NCBI GenBank assembly: GCA_036927565.1
Contig: JAYESD010000001.1
Span: 283,599,560-283,663,559 of the forward strand
Direction of reading: 5' to 3'
Length of the DNA: 64,000 nucleotides
Origin: Tuctoria greenei
Taxonomy: Eukaryota > Streptophyta > Magnoliopsida > Poales > Poaceae
Below, one piece after another: positions 20,827-30,736 of this stretch (the stretch's first letter is position 1; every line of letters begins with the position of its first letter). The position numbers were made by a program, and so were the translations under genes. Below the pieces are notes generated by a model, which saw only the letters and a list, made by a program, of their open reading frames with translations, had not been told where the DNA came from and did not search any database.

Positions 20827-21872
20827 TGTCGAAGGTCGTAAACGACACTTCCCCCGGACCTGCTTAGAGAGCAGCCCGCGAAGGTTCTTTGGATTCACGA
20901 GGGCTACTCCCAGGAGATCGAACACAGCAGAATGATGAACACAGGGGATTTACGTGGTTCGGGCCGCCGGAGCGTAATACCCTACGTCCACGGGAGTGTT
21001 TGTGTATTGCCTCGCTTGAGCGTGTATGAGCCTTGGTCTAATTTTCCGTCCCCTTCTAAGGTCGTTTTCCGAGTCCTTTTATAGTTCAAGGACTCTGTTG
21101 TTACAAGGTGAGACCCAAGACCCGACAGGTGGTCCCGGGGAGAGCCAAATCCTATACAAGATCTAGAATTAATTGTTATCTACTTCCCTTTCTCAGGGGC
21201 TTCAATGTGACGTCTCGCCGTGCCGTGCACCAGGGCTACACATAGTTGGTGATGATGGCGGTGCACGTCTCATCCGTCTTGTCCTCATGGCCCATTCGTC
21301 CGTCTTGCAGCATGGGTCTGTACCGGCTACTTGGACAAGATAGGACACTGGAGCCTTGACTTTCGCAAGCGCGACTCAGCCTGCCTGGGGAAGGCGCGCG
21401 TACTTAATACCTGTCTAAGCAGCGCACGCGTTCCTTTACTGCAGCTTCCTACCACACTGAGTTGGCCATCCGCCACGTGGTTGCGCTGGAGCCTGCCTCT
21501 ACGGGAAGTAAAGCACTTGACGGATCAGGCCACGTGGTGCATTCGGAGCCCACCCCTATGGAGGGGTGGGGGCTCAGCCCTGCAGGCCACGTGGTAGCTC
21601 CGGTGCCTTCCCCTGCGTGGACGCGGACTTGGTCCTGAGGCCCCGATCGTCCATGTGGCGGCTCTAGAGCCCGCCTCAGCGGGAAGGCGTGGGTCCAGTC
21701 TTGCCAGCCATGTGGCGGCTTGGGAGCCCCCCCCCCCCCCCCCGATGGGGAGGTAGGATCTGGTCCTTCCCTCCTCGACGTGGCAGCCTTGGATTCGACC
21801 CCTTAGGCAGGGGCGGAGTCCTTAGCGGTTTTATCCTGTGCGCGGGGGTACCCGGTCTGCAGGGTACCGACA
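20827..21872 (-). repeat. 5' LTR of element A (promoter copy)
   Basis: A TATA box (minus strand CTATAAAAGG) lies at 21075-21084. U3, to its right, holds perfect CACGTG G-boxes at 21474-21479, 21531-21536 and 21588-21593, spaced 57 bp, inside diverged tandem units. A 17-C run lies at 21727-21743. The LTR ends GGTACCGACA at 21872. Confidence 0.9.
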
Positions 21873-22553
21873 GCGATTGAGTCCGGACACCCTGACTCCC
21901 AAGATGCTGGAGGAGATGCTGAAAACAGTGACCTCCAACGTTGTTGACGATGAGCACGTCTCCATTCCAGATGAGTGCTAGCCACTCCATATGACCACCA
22001 ACGTGAGGACTGAACTGCGGATCTCAATGTCGGAGGTCAACGTGTTCGGCCTCGATCGCCTACATCCTGAAGATTTGGCTGGGGCCTCAGCTGTACTGAA
22101 GCGGTGTCGTGAAGTTGTGCATCTAGGGTTGGGGTCTTCCTCACGTCCTTCGACAAGGGTGAAGGCAGATCCCTCAGCTACTTCTGACATGGCAGCGGTC
22201 AGCCAACCGCCACTAGCCCCGGAATCGAGAGAGCGTTCTCGCACGTTGGCCGTGGGCTCTGATACTTCTATGATGAAGAAGCGGAAGTTATTTCGGGGGG
22301 ACGGAACCCCCATATCCCGTCACCAGGGAGCCGGTGGGGCTAAAGCTTCTGTCGTAGACTTAGCCTCTGATTCCATCAGCGGCCCTGGTTCCAGAGGAGG
22401 TGCCAAGGGGCCTGCGGTGACTACCACGCCGGCTTGGGTTGACCAGGAGTCAGTACCAGAGACAGCGGCGTAGGCCTTGTCGTCAGATCCTGGCGACCCT
22501 GATCTATCGCGCAGGGTGGGAGGCCATGGTCATTGGAGTGGCCTGACTCGCCG
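21873..22553 (+). pseudogene. Element B antisense gene, rest of exon 1
   Basis: This continues the frame interrupted at 7770. LTPKMLEEMLKTV and the following Cys-Pro-Leu block align with the corresponding A segment (GEQQLLDMLTRVCPDD, then CRPL). There is a TAG inside the Cys-Pro-Leu block. A basic patch (MMKKRKLF) lies near 22270, and an acidic/Ser-rich stretch precedes the donor CCG|GTAAGTT at 22554. Confidence 0.75.
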
Positions 22554-22631
22554 GTAAGTTGTAGCTTCTCCCCTCTGGTATTTCTCTTCTTTCTTTTTCA
22601 TTATTGACGAAGCTTTATCTTGGTTTCTTAG
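22554..22631 (+). other. Intron of B's antisense gene
   Basis: A consensus donor GTAAGTT at 22554 and a T-rich tract ending TTTCTTAG at 22631 give 78 bp. D's intron (52952-53033, 82 bp) occupies the equivalent place. Confidence 0.7.
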
Positions 22632-23994
22632 GGCTTCGTCAGCCAATTTGGCACCCTTGGTCCTTCCAGGGGTGCGCTTGATAACCCCTGTCCTTCCCGG
22701 AGCTGGAACGAGGTCTGTCGCGCCGCATACTATGCCCGAAGGTGCGTCGGCTTTATGTGTCATTGATGACTTTGCACCCTCGTCAGACGAGGCAGGTGTG
22801 GTAGAAGTGGCACCAAGCGTGGTAGTGCCAGGCGAGGGGGTGCTTGGCGAGAAGGCGCCAGGCAAGGAGGTGCCCGACGAGGAGGGGGCTACCTTGGTCG
22901 AGGTTGCCTCCCTTGGTGGGGCTGACCCACAGGACGTTGAAGCGGCGCCGGTGCCCTACGTTATTGGCGTGCAACATGGCGACTCACCACCAACGGGCGG
23001 TGATGTATTTGCAGCGGAGGGGGGGGGGGCTTCAGTGCCGCATAGCAGCGCGGTGGTTCTTGGGGCTACGGTCGGGGAACCATCTGGTCCCCAAGAGCTG
23101 GTGACTGCTGTGGCATTGGCAGGAGGGGTGAAGGGGCAGCCGTCGGCGGTGACGGTTAATCCAATCCCTCTTGCCGATGTTGTTGCCGCGGCCCAATCCA
23201 TCTTGCGCCACATGCAGGCTGCTTTTGCCCGAGAGTGGGATCAACATGCAGAGGAGCGACACTTGGTGAGGCTGGTCGATGCCAAGAACAAAGAGCTTGA
23301 GGTGAGGGCTTTGAAGGCCCATGCTGCCGCTGCCGCCCGCCAGAAGCCGTGCGAGGATCAATGGCTAGAGTTGGTCCGCAGCAAAGTTGTCGTAGCTGAC
23401 GTGGAACAGAAGTTGGTAGCGAAGGAGAGGGAGGTCTCCTAGGGCATGGAGTGGACACGTTGGGCTTTGCAGGACCTGTAGCTCCTCATCAAGCGCCAGG
23501 AGGACGATCTGGAGCGTCACGCTCGGGAGATCGCCGACCGGGAGGAGACTACGTGGAGAGAGACGGAGAGCCTCTAGGCCTCTCGTACGGCCGAGGCCCA
23601 AGGGGTCCGGGACTTCCTGGCCCGTGCTGGGGCAGTGCTGGAACCCCTCATCCTTGGTCCCGTGTCACGCGGGAATCCATCACAGGGGGTGGCCCAACTG
23701 CTTCCTGCCTTGGATTCCCTCTGTTCGTCATTGGGGTCGGTGAACCTTGTCCTCGCAAGGCGGGTGAAGGCCGAAGGAAAGGAGCTAGCTGAGCTGGTGG
23801 GCTGCCACGTCCTGATATGCTTCCGAAGCTGGAACCCGAAGATCCCGCTGGAGGCGATGGAGAAAGGTCCCCTTGATGAGCGGGACGATGAGGTTAGGGA
23901 CGAATCCAAGACCTTGCCAGGGAGGTCACTTCTTTGTTCCAGCGGAGTTGAGGCCGGCGACACCTGGGCGCATGGCTTTTATATCCGAGGATGA
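22632..23994 (+). pseudogene. Element B antisense gene, exon 2
   Basis: One plus-strand frame runs to a TGA at 23992-23994, with in-frame stops near 23440, 23478 and 23575. The acidic, Val/Ala/Gly-rich first half contains near-repeats (PGEGVLGEKAPGKEVPDEEG). The second half is a coiled coil (EERHLVRLVDAKNKELEVRA). The last block, LPALDSLCSSLGSV ... CFRSWNPK ... KGPLDER, matches the conserved C-terminus in A and D. Confidence 0.75.
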
Positions 23995-24006
23995 CCCCCT
24001 TGTGTA

Positions 24007-24012
24007 AATAAA
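24007..24012 (+). terminator. Poly(A) signal of B's antisense gene
   Basis: A perfect AATAAA lies 12 bp after the stop codon, in a T/A-rich trailer. It supports the plus-strand gene as a transcription unit of its own. Confidence 0.55.
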
Positions 24013-24359
24013 TGTTTATGAATTTGAATTCATGTTGTTTTGCTTGTTGGCTTGTCGTGTGCTTTCAGATTGTTGCCCCAATTCCTTCTCTTCAGTAAGG
24101 TCTTGAAGAGCATTTGTTCATGTCGTTAGCCTCTTAGGAACCAATGCTTGCACAATTGACACGACCGGTTTGTCGCTAGATGACGTCCTGCCTATGGAAT
24201 CCCCCTTAGAGGCCCCCTGGTAGGCGTGGCCAGATTGTTGGGTACGCCTGCCACTTGAACGCATGATGTCTTCGACTGGCCCCCATTGGAGTGAGGGAGC
24301 ATGAGTGTTGTTATTATCAGCAGCCAGAGCTGGCTGCTCCGGCTCCGCCCTCTGTTGCT

Positions 24360-25990
24360 GTGAAGTCGTCGATGGCAGGCCCCCTAGGAGGTGCCGGAGC
24401 TGGGTGCTTCGGCTTTGCCTACCACCGTCGTGTAGTCGTGGAATGCGGGCGCCTGGTGGACAAGATACCACAAGCGAACTTTGTTAGTAGCAGAAGCAGG
24501 GCAGGAGAGTGCACTCACTTGTCCGCGCTTGTTGTTGTTGCTGATGTGTTGGGACGTCAATGGCAGACCCCCTGGGGGTGCCGGAGCTGTATGCTCCGGC
24601 GTCGCCCACCATCTTTGTAGGTACGTCAGCGGCAGGCCCCTTGGGAGGTGCCAGAGCTCGATGCTCTGGCGTCGCCCGCCATCTTCGTAGAGACATCAAC
24701 GGCAAGCCCCTTGGGAGGTGCCGGAGCTGGATGCTCTGGCGTCGCTAACCATCTTCGTAGAAACGTCGACGGCAGGCCCCTTGGGAGGTGGCAGAGCTGG
24801 ATGCTCCGGCGCCGTCCACCATCATCGTTGAGACGTCGATGGCAGGCCCCTTGTGTATAGGTTATTCGCGCTTGGTGCTGACATTGACATTCTGGGACGT
24901 CGACGGCAGGCCCCTTGCGAGGTGTTGGAGATGGATGCTCTGGCATCTCCCACCATCTTCATGGAAACATTGACGACAGGCCCCTTGGGAGGTGCCGGAG
25001 CTGGATGCTCCAGCATCATCCATCATCTTCGTGGAAACGTCGACGACAAGCCCTTTGGGAGGTGCCGGAGCTGGATGCTCCGGCGTCATCCACCATTGTC
25101 GTAGAGTCATCAACGGCAGGCCCCTGGTGTACAGGCTATCGCGAGAGAACCCTGTTAGCAACAAGTGCAGGGCAAGAGAGTTTACTCACTTATCCACACT
25201 TGGTGCTGACGTTGATGGTCTTAGACATCGACGGCAGGCCCCTTGCGAGGTGCTGGAGCTGGATGCTCCGGCATCGCCCACCATCTTCATGGAAGCGTCG
25301 ACGGCAGGCCCCCTGGGAGGTGCTGAAGTTGGATGCTCCGACGTCATCCACCATCATTGTAGAGTCGTCAACTGTAGGCCCCTGGTGTACATGCTATCGC
25401 GAGAGAACCCTGTTAGCAACAAGTGTGGAGCAGGAGAGTTTACTCACTTATTCCCGCTTGGTGCTGACGTCGACGGTAGGACCCTTGCGAGATGCTGGAG
25501 CTGGATGCTCCGGTGTCACCCACCATCTTTGTGGAAACGTCGACGGCAGGCCCCTTGGGAGGTGCCAGAGCTGGATTCTCCGGCGTCGCCCACCATCTTC
25601 ATGGAAACATCGACGGTAGACCCCTTGGGAGGTGCCGGAGCTGGATGCTCCGGCGTCGCCCGCCATCTTCGTGGAAACATCGACGGTAGGCCCCTTGGGA
25701 GGTGCCGGAGCTGGATGCTCTGGCGTCGTCCACCGTCATCGTAGAGTCATCAACGGTAGGCCCCTGGTGTACACGCTATCGCGAGAGAACCCTTTTAGCA
25801 ACTAGTGCGGTGCAGAAGAGTTTACTCACTTTTCTGCGCTTGGTGCGGACGTTGACGTTCTGGAACGTTGACGATAGGCCCCCTGCGAGGTGTCGGAGAT
25901 GGATGCTCCGGCTTCGCCCACCATTTTCGTGGGGGTGTCGACAGCAGGCCCCTTGCAAGGTGCCAGAGCTGGATGCTCTGACGTAACGTG
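24360..25990. repeat. 70-bp hairpin tandem repeat array (element B), about 20 units
   Basis: Units read GTCGACGGCAGGCCCCTTGG, then AGGTGCCGGAGCTGGATGCT, then CCGGCGTCGCCCACCATCTT and a short tail. Clean 70-bp spacing is seen at about 24633, 24703, 24773 and 24843. Interruptions by a longer segment (CTATCGCGAGAGAACCC) recur at about 25135, 25397 and 25780. Most units contain an 8-bp inverted repeat (GCCGGAGC, TGGAT, GCTCCGGC). Because 70 is 3x23+1, clean runs of units are open in all three plus-strand frames, so the long ORFs here are repeat artefacts rather than genes. Confidence 0.9.
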
Positions 25991-26751
25991 CTTTGTATGT
26001 CCTGCACACATAATAGAGGTGCATATTGTTTTGCTTGCTGGTGATCTTTTCCTATCCTTAAGTATTGTCATGTGTTACAGTCCTGGGCTGGTACACGGAA
26101 TTTGGGCAATTCTGTGCATTGGCACTCAGGGTCCGGCTTCCTTCTTATTCGGGGGTGAGCGTCCTAGTCCCCGGTACTTAGCCGCAGCACTGGGAGGCAA
26201 AGCGCACATGCTTAGGGTACAGGACCAAGCTAAGCATGTTGCGTGCTCTGGACCTCCAGCTCAGCATTGGCCTTTCGCGGGGAACCATTTGGCACCACAG
26301 GACCCCAAGTAAGAGGGCCGCCGTGAGGTTGCAAGACACCTTGCAGGTACCACAAATACATCCGCCTGCAGTAAGGTTGCATGACTCTACTAGGGGTGAT
26401 ATAGAACAAATTTCACCAAGTATATGAAGACAATATACGAAAGACGAGACTAGCTTGATTGATCACAAATTACCTTGTAGGTAATTTTAAGTGAACGTAA
26501 GAGAAAGCACATGGTAAGAAAGTGAATTCTTCTCATCGGTGGTCTTAGGAGTGGATTGGCTTTACAATAAGGCAACGACCCACTCCAGTTGGCTAGGGTG
26601 GCAGCGTGTTCATGCTTAGGGTACAGAACCAAGCTAAACGGTTGTACATTGTGGACCTCCCCCCCCTCCAGAGTTTGGCTGTCCTTAGTGCCGCTCCTTG
26701 GCACCATGATACCATACACTGTCCTACAATTTATGCTTAAGGGTAGAACTT
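25991..26751. other. Spacer of element B between repeat array and integrase remnant
   Basis: No gene was seen. The block GGACCAAGCTAAGC occurs here and matches the equivalent spacers in A and D. Confidence 0.5.
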
Positions 26752-27145
26752 ACGGAGGTGCTATATGTTCCAATGATTGGGGAGGGGCTCTCCTTCTTCC
26801 GTGGCCAGGAGGACACACCCGGGGCGGGATACTTGTATCACTCGGAAGGGGCCTTCCCAGCTGGGGGAAAGTTTGTGCGACCCTTCTCGAGAGAGTGTGC
26901 GCCGCAGCACCAGGTCACCTGCCTTGAGCTCTCTACTCCGCACGAACCGCTCTTGGTAGCGCCTCAGCGCCTATTGGTAACGTGCATTTCGGATGGTGGC
27001 GTGCCACTTTGCTTCGTCGATGAGGGACGCCGTTGGAACCACATCAGAAGAGGTCACCTTCTACCAGCATGTAGCGTTTAGCCATCCTCACGATCCTCTA
27101 GGCGGATGTTGGGTCCTCCGGGAGGAGGTTGTCCTTCAGGTAGTC
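26752..27145 (-). pseudogene. Element B integrase remnant (catalytic core deleted)
   Basis: The minus strand reads from AKRYMLVEGDLF (about 27075), which in A precedes the zinc-binding module, almost directly into the C-terminal block MRSRELKAGDLVLRR ... WEGPFRVIQVSRPGC and ends near LPNHWNI. The HHCC module and all three catalytic acidic residues are missing compared with A, so this element cannot integrate on its own. Confidence 0.8.
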
Positions 27146-28110
27146 TCAGACCTCTATGATCCACGCGTCGAGACTCTCCTGAGCTTCTCGATCTTGGGCG
27201 CTAGGTGATTTGGGACCCCTGGTGATGCTCAAAAACCATGGTGGCCCCCATTGTTGCAGGGCTGCCGTGGTTGCCAATTCTGTGGAGCTGGGCTCACCTT
27301 CTTCATTAGGCTCTGCCAGCCTAGCAGTCGGTCGCACCAACCTCCTGCCAAATACCCCTTCTGTAATGGGGGTCCTATGGACGCTATTTTTGACAGGGCA
27401 TTGGCGATGGAGTTGTCGGCGCGCGGCACATGGCAGAGATCCAAGGCCTCGAATCCAGCTTCTAGCTTCTTGACATGTATTAGATATGCCGCGAGCTGTG
27501 GGTCGTTGCAGCAGCACTCACCCCAGACTTGCTTGATGATCAGCTGGGAGTCTCCCTTGACCAGCATCTGCTGGACACCGAGACTCTACGCATCTGTGAG
27601 TTCGAACATGAGGGCTTCGTACTCTGCCATGTTGTTGGTAGCCTTGAAGTTGAGGCGCACTGTGTACTTTGACTGCTCCCTGTTGGTGAGGTGAGTAGTA
27701 CGCCGGCTCCAGCGCCTTGCTTCCTTGAGGATCCATCGAAGAAGAGTGTCGAGTGAGGTCTGGTAAGCACTGGAGCCCTGGGCTCTGGCTCACTGATCTC
27801 TCGGCCCCCTGGGTTTCTCGGAGAGGATGTCCAGTCAGCAATGAAGTCCGCCAAGGCTTGACTCTTGATTGCATGTTGTGTCAAGAAATCAAGCTCGAAC
27901 TCCGCTAATTCAGTCGCCCACTTGGCGATATTGCCAGTTGCATTTGGGTTGTGCAGTACTACCCCTAGTGGGAACGAAGTCACAACAGATATTTGGTGTG
28001 CCTGAAAATAATGGTGGAGCTTCCTCGATGCGATTAGCACCGCATAGAGCAGCTTGTGGACTTCGAGGTACCTTGTCTTTGCCTCATGCAGGACTTCGCT
28101 GAAGAAGAAG
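27146..28110 (-). pseudogene. Element B RNase H regions
   Basis: The segment 28040-27850 has ASRKLHHYFQAHQ and GNIAKWATELAEFELDF (RT-linked RNase H). The segment 27760-27300 has the RVT_3-type domain (LFFDGSSRKQGAGAG, GDSQLIIKQ, HVPRADNSIANALS). Order and spacing match A. Several frameshifts are present. Confidence 0.8.
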
Positions 28111-28600
28111 ACCAGGCGTTGGATGGTCCAGGTCTAGCGACTCCATGTCTCCTGGGCCAGGCGCTTCTTTTGGGGGCTGGGACTCGAAGGCTTCTTGGCC
28201 TCCAGAGCCCCCTAGGGGGACCCGGTCATCCTCTGGGGGCTGGGACCCAGAGGCTCCTTGGTCTCCGAGGCCCCCTTGGGGGACCCGAACATCCTATGGG
28301 GGCTGGGACCCAGAGGCCCCTTGGTTTCTGGAGCCCCCTTAGGGGACCTGGACATCCTCTAGGGGCTGGGACCCAAAGGCTCCTTGGTTTCCGGGGCCCC
28401 CTTGGGGGACCGAACATCCTCTGGGGGCTGGGACCCAGAGGCTCCTTGCTTTTTGGGGCCCCCTTGGGGGACCCGGACATCCTTTGGTGGCTGGTACCCA
28501 GAGGCTTGTTGCTCTCCGGGGCCCCCTTGGGGGACCCGGATATCCTGTAGGGGCTCGGACCCAGAGCCTTCTCTGTTGTTGGGGCCCCCTGCAAGCTCCA
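28111..28600 (-). repeat. 63-bp tandem repeat in the pol connection of element B, seven units
   Basis: GGGGGCTGGGAC-like motifs recur at about 28172, 28235, 28298, 28361, 28423, 28486 and 28549. The period is 63 bp (one unit 62). In one minus-strand frame this encodes a Pro/Arg/Gly-rich 21-residue repeat (for example GPPRGPRKPRSLWVPAPRGC). It sits between RT and RNase H; A's equivalent place has only a short Pro-rich tract and a 23-G run. Confidence 0.85.
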
Positions 28601-29650
28601 AGCCCTGGGGCCTAGAGTCAACAGCAGGGGTCCCTTCCTTTCGTTGGGGGTGCTGGGGGCCGGCCCATTCTGCAACCAAAACCATACTTAACACCTCGGT
28701 TGTGGCGGCAATGTAGAGGTACAGGGGCTCCCTGGGCTCTTATTGGTAGCGACGTTAGTTGTTGCTTCAGCTCGCGGAATGCCTTCTCCTCGTCTTCGCT
28801 CCAGACGAATGGTTTGTACTGGCGCATGAGCTTGAAGAACGGGAGATACTGCTCAGCCATCCTAGAGATAAACCGGCTGAGCGCTGCCAAACACCCTGCA
28901 AGCTTCTGCGCGTCCTTGATGTGGGCTGGGGGCCGCATCAGCTCCACCGCTTTGATTTTTTCTTGCTTGGCCTCGATTCCTCGGTGTGAGACCAAGAACC
29001 CGAGGAGCTTCCTAGCTTTAACTCCGAATACGCACTTATCTGGGTTGAGCTTTGTGCGTGTGGTTCGCAGTCTGTCAAAGACTAGTGCAAGTTTTTCTAG
29101 TAATGATGTATGTGAGTGGATGTTTACTACAATATCATCAACATAAACCTCTACTAGGTCCCAAATGAGGTCCCCAGATGTTTTATGCATGGAATGTACA
29201 AAGGCGGGGAGGGCATTCTTAAGACCGTAAGGCATGGAGACTATCTACGGTTATGAAAGCGGAATGTTCCTCATCTTCTCTAGACATTGTGATTTGGTGA
29301 AACTATGAATATGCATCTAGAAAACATAGAATATCGCACCCCAAATTTGAATATACGATTTGATCAATTCTAGGGAGAGGAAAAGGATCTTTAGGACATG
29401 CCTTGTCGAGGTTGGTGTAGTCAATGCACATCCAAAGCTTACCGCTAGCCTTGGGGACACAAACCGGATTGGCCAGCCATCTGGGATGGTGGACCACCCA
29501 TATGAAGCCAGCATCGAGGAGCTTCTTGATCTCCTTGCGGATGAAGTTCTGTCGCTCGATGGACTGTTTACGGGGCCTCTGTTGTTGCGGGCATGCATTG
29601 GGGTAGATCTTCAGATGGTGCTCGATCACTTCCCTGGGGATGCCTGGCAT
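28601..29650 (-). pseudogene. Element B reverse transcriptase
   Basis: From 29650: HHPRWLANPVCVPKASGKLW, FPLPRIDQIVYSN and CFLDAYS. Then, after a deletion and frameshift near 29235-29303, MPYGLKNALPAFV, EVYVDDIVVN (29131-29145), FLVSHRGIEA and LAGCLAALSRFISR. The catalytic YVDD is kept, but the frame is broken. Confidence 0.85.
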
Positions 29651-30700
29651 CTACAACGGTTGCCAGGTGAAGATGTCGACGTTAGATCGCAGGAAAGTAG
29701 TGAGTGCCGATTCCTGCTCGCTGTCCAGACTCCTTGTGATACAGGTGGTCTGAGCTGCATGAGAGCCAATATGGATTGTCTTGATGGATACGTCATCATC
29801 GTCAGAGGGCTGCACACGTGGTGCAGCGACGCGGCTGCGCGCGCGTGGGTCTGGCGAAGGCTTACCTGACCCAGCATCGCTCATGACAGGTGTTGGGGCC
29901 GTTGCCAGCGCTTGGAGCTTCTCCAAAACTGTCACCGCAGCAGCACGATCTCCGCAGATCTTGAGGACGCCGAAGGATGTCGTCATCTTGAGGATGAGGT
30001 AGTCGTAATGGGCTACAACCATAAACCGGTACAGGGCTGGCCTGCCAATAATGGCATGGTAGGGGAGGCTAACCTCCGCGACATTGAATAGCATATTATC
30101 CATCCTGAAGTTCTCGGGTGTCCCTAAGGTCACCCGGAGGTGGATGCAATCGTACGGGATAAAAGTCTCCGGTCCTACCCCCGAGAATGATCTTGACGGG
30201 GCGAGCTCAGACACAGGGATCTTTAGCTTGTCGAAGGCCACACAATAGATGAGATTGAGGTCGACTCAACCATCTACCAGAACGTGGTAAAACTTTACAT
30301 TGGCGATGGTGGGGGCGACGAGGAGGGGCAGCTGATAGGCTCCTGCCATGTTCTCGGGGTAGTCGGAGGCGTCGAAGCTGATCGGCGTCTCCAACCATTT
30401 GTGATGCGGCGTCGGGGCATGCGTTGAGGCTGTCGAAGCCATTGCCCGGCGCAGGGTCTTGACCACATTTCTGGATGCGGGTTTCCAAGATCCTCCACAG
30501 ATGACGTGGAGCGCTTTGCGACGCTCGTGGTCGCTGTTGGGGTCAAAGTTCACAGCCTGGTGTAGCGTTTCCACGGCGAATTCCGGCCTTTGGAACTCCT
30601 TCTCCCCGTCTTTGTCGACACGATGGTTGACCTTTTGCGGCTTGATCTCGCTGCAGCTCGCAGGCTTGATGAACACCATGGTGGTGAAGGCGCTACCACT
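29651..30700 (-). pseudogene. Element B protease; Gag missing upstream
   Basis: From 30679: RRKALHVICGGSW, SFDASDYPENMAGA and VKFYHVLVDG, then, after a stop, GRPALYRFMVVAHYDYLILK. Only about 60 bp separates this frame from the 5' LTR, so the whole capsid region present in A, D and F has been deleted. This explains B's dependence on other elements for particle formation. Confidence 0.8.
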
Positions 30701-30715
30701 TTTTTTAGGGAAAAA

Positions 30716-30734
30716 GCCCCTACCTACCGCGCCA
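30716..30734 (-). other. Primer-binding site region of element B
   Basis: On the minus strand it reads TGGCGCGGTAGGTAGGGG, next to the 5' LTR, and is a close relative of the site in A and F. Confidence 0.65.
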
Positions 30735-30736
30735 AA

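Larger units (their letters stand above)
7771..21872 (-). mobile_element. Element A: Ty3/gypsy retrotransposon (Tat/Retand-like) with an antisense gene
   Basis: LTRs at 7771-8809 and 20827-21872 start TGTCGAAGGTC and end GGGTACCGACA. Flanking 5-mers GCGGT (7766-7770) and GCGAT (21873-21877) differ by one transition. On the minus strand, from right to left, it carries primer site, gag, protease, reverse transcriptase, RNase H, a second RVT_3-type RNase H, integrase, a 70-bp repeat array, the antisense gene (plus strand), polypurine tract and 3' LTR. All domains are present, but stops and frameshifts make it defective. It is about 14.1 kb including a 949-bp DNA element. It is inserted within the antisense gene of element B, so it is younger than B. 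Confidence 0.92.

Noticed and set aside
7771..21872. Endogenous pararetrovirus (caulimovirid) origin for the RT-bearing elements
   Set aside because: LTR pairs, integrase, polypurine tracts and 5-bp duplications identify Ty3/gypsy retrotransposons.
24915..25744. Long overlapping plus-strand ORFs of 234 and 250 codons
   Set aside because: They are products of the 70-bp repeat: 70 = 3x23+1, so clean unit runs stay open in all frames. No domain is present.
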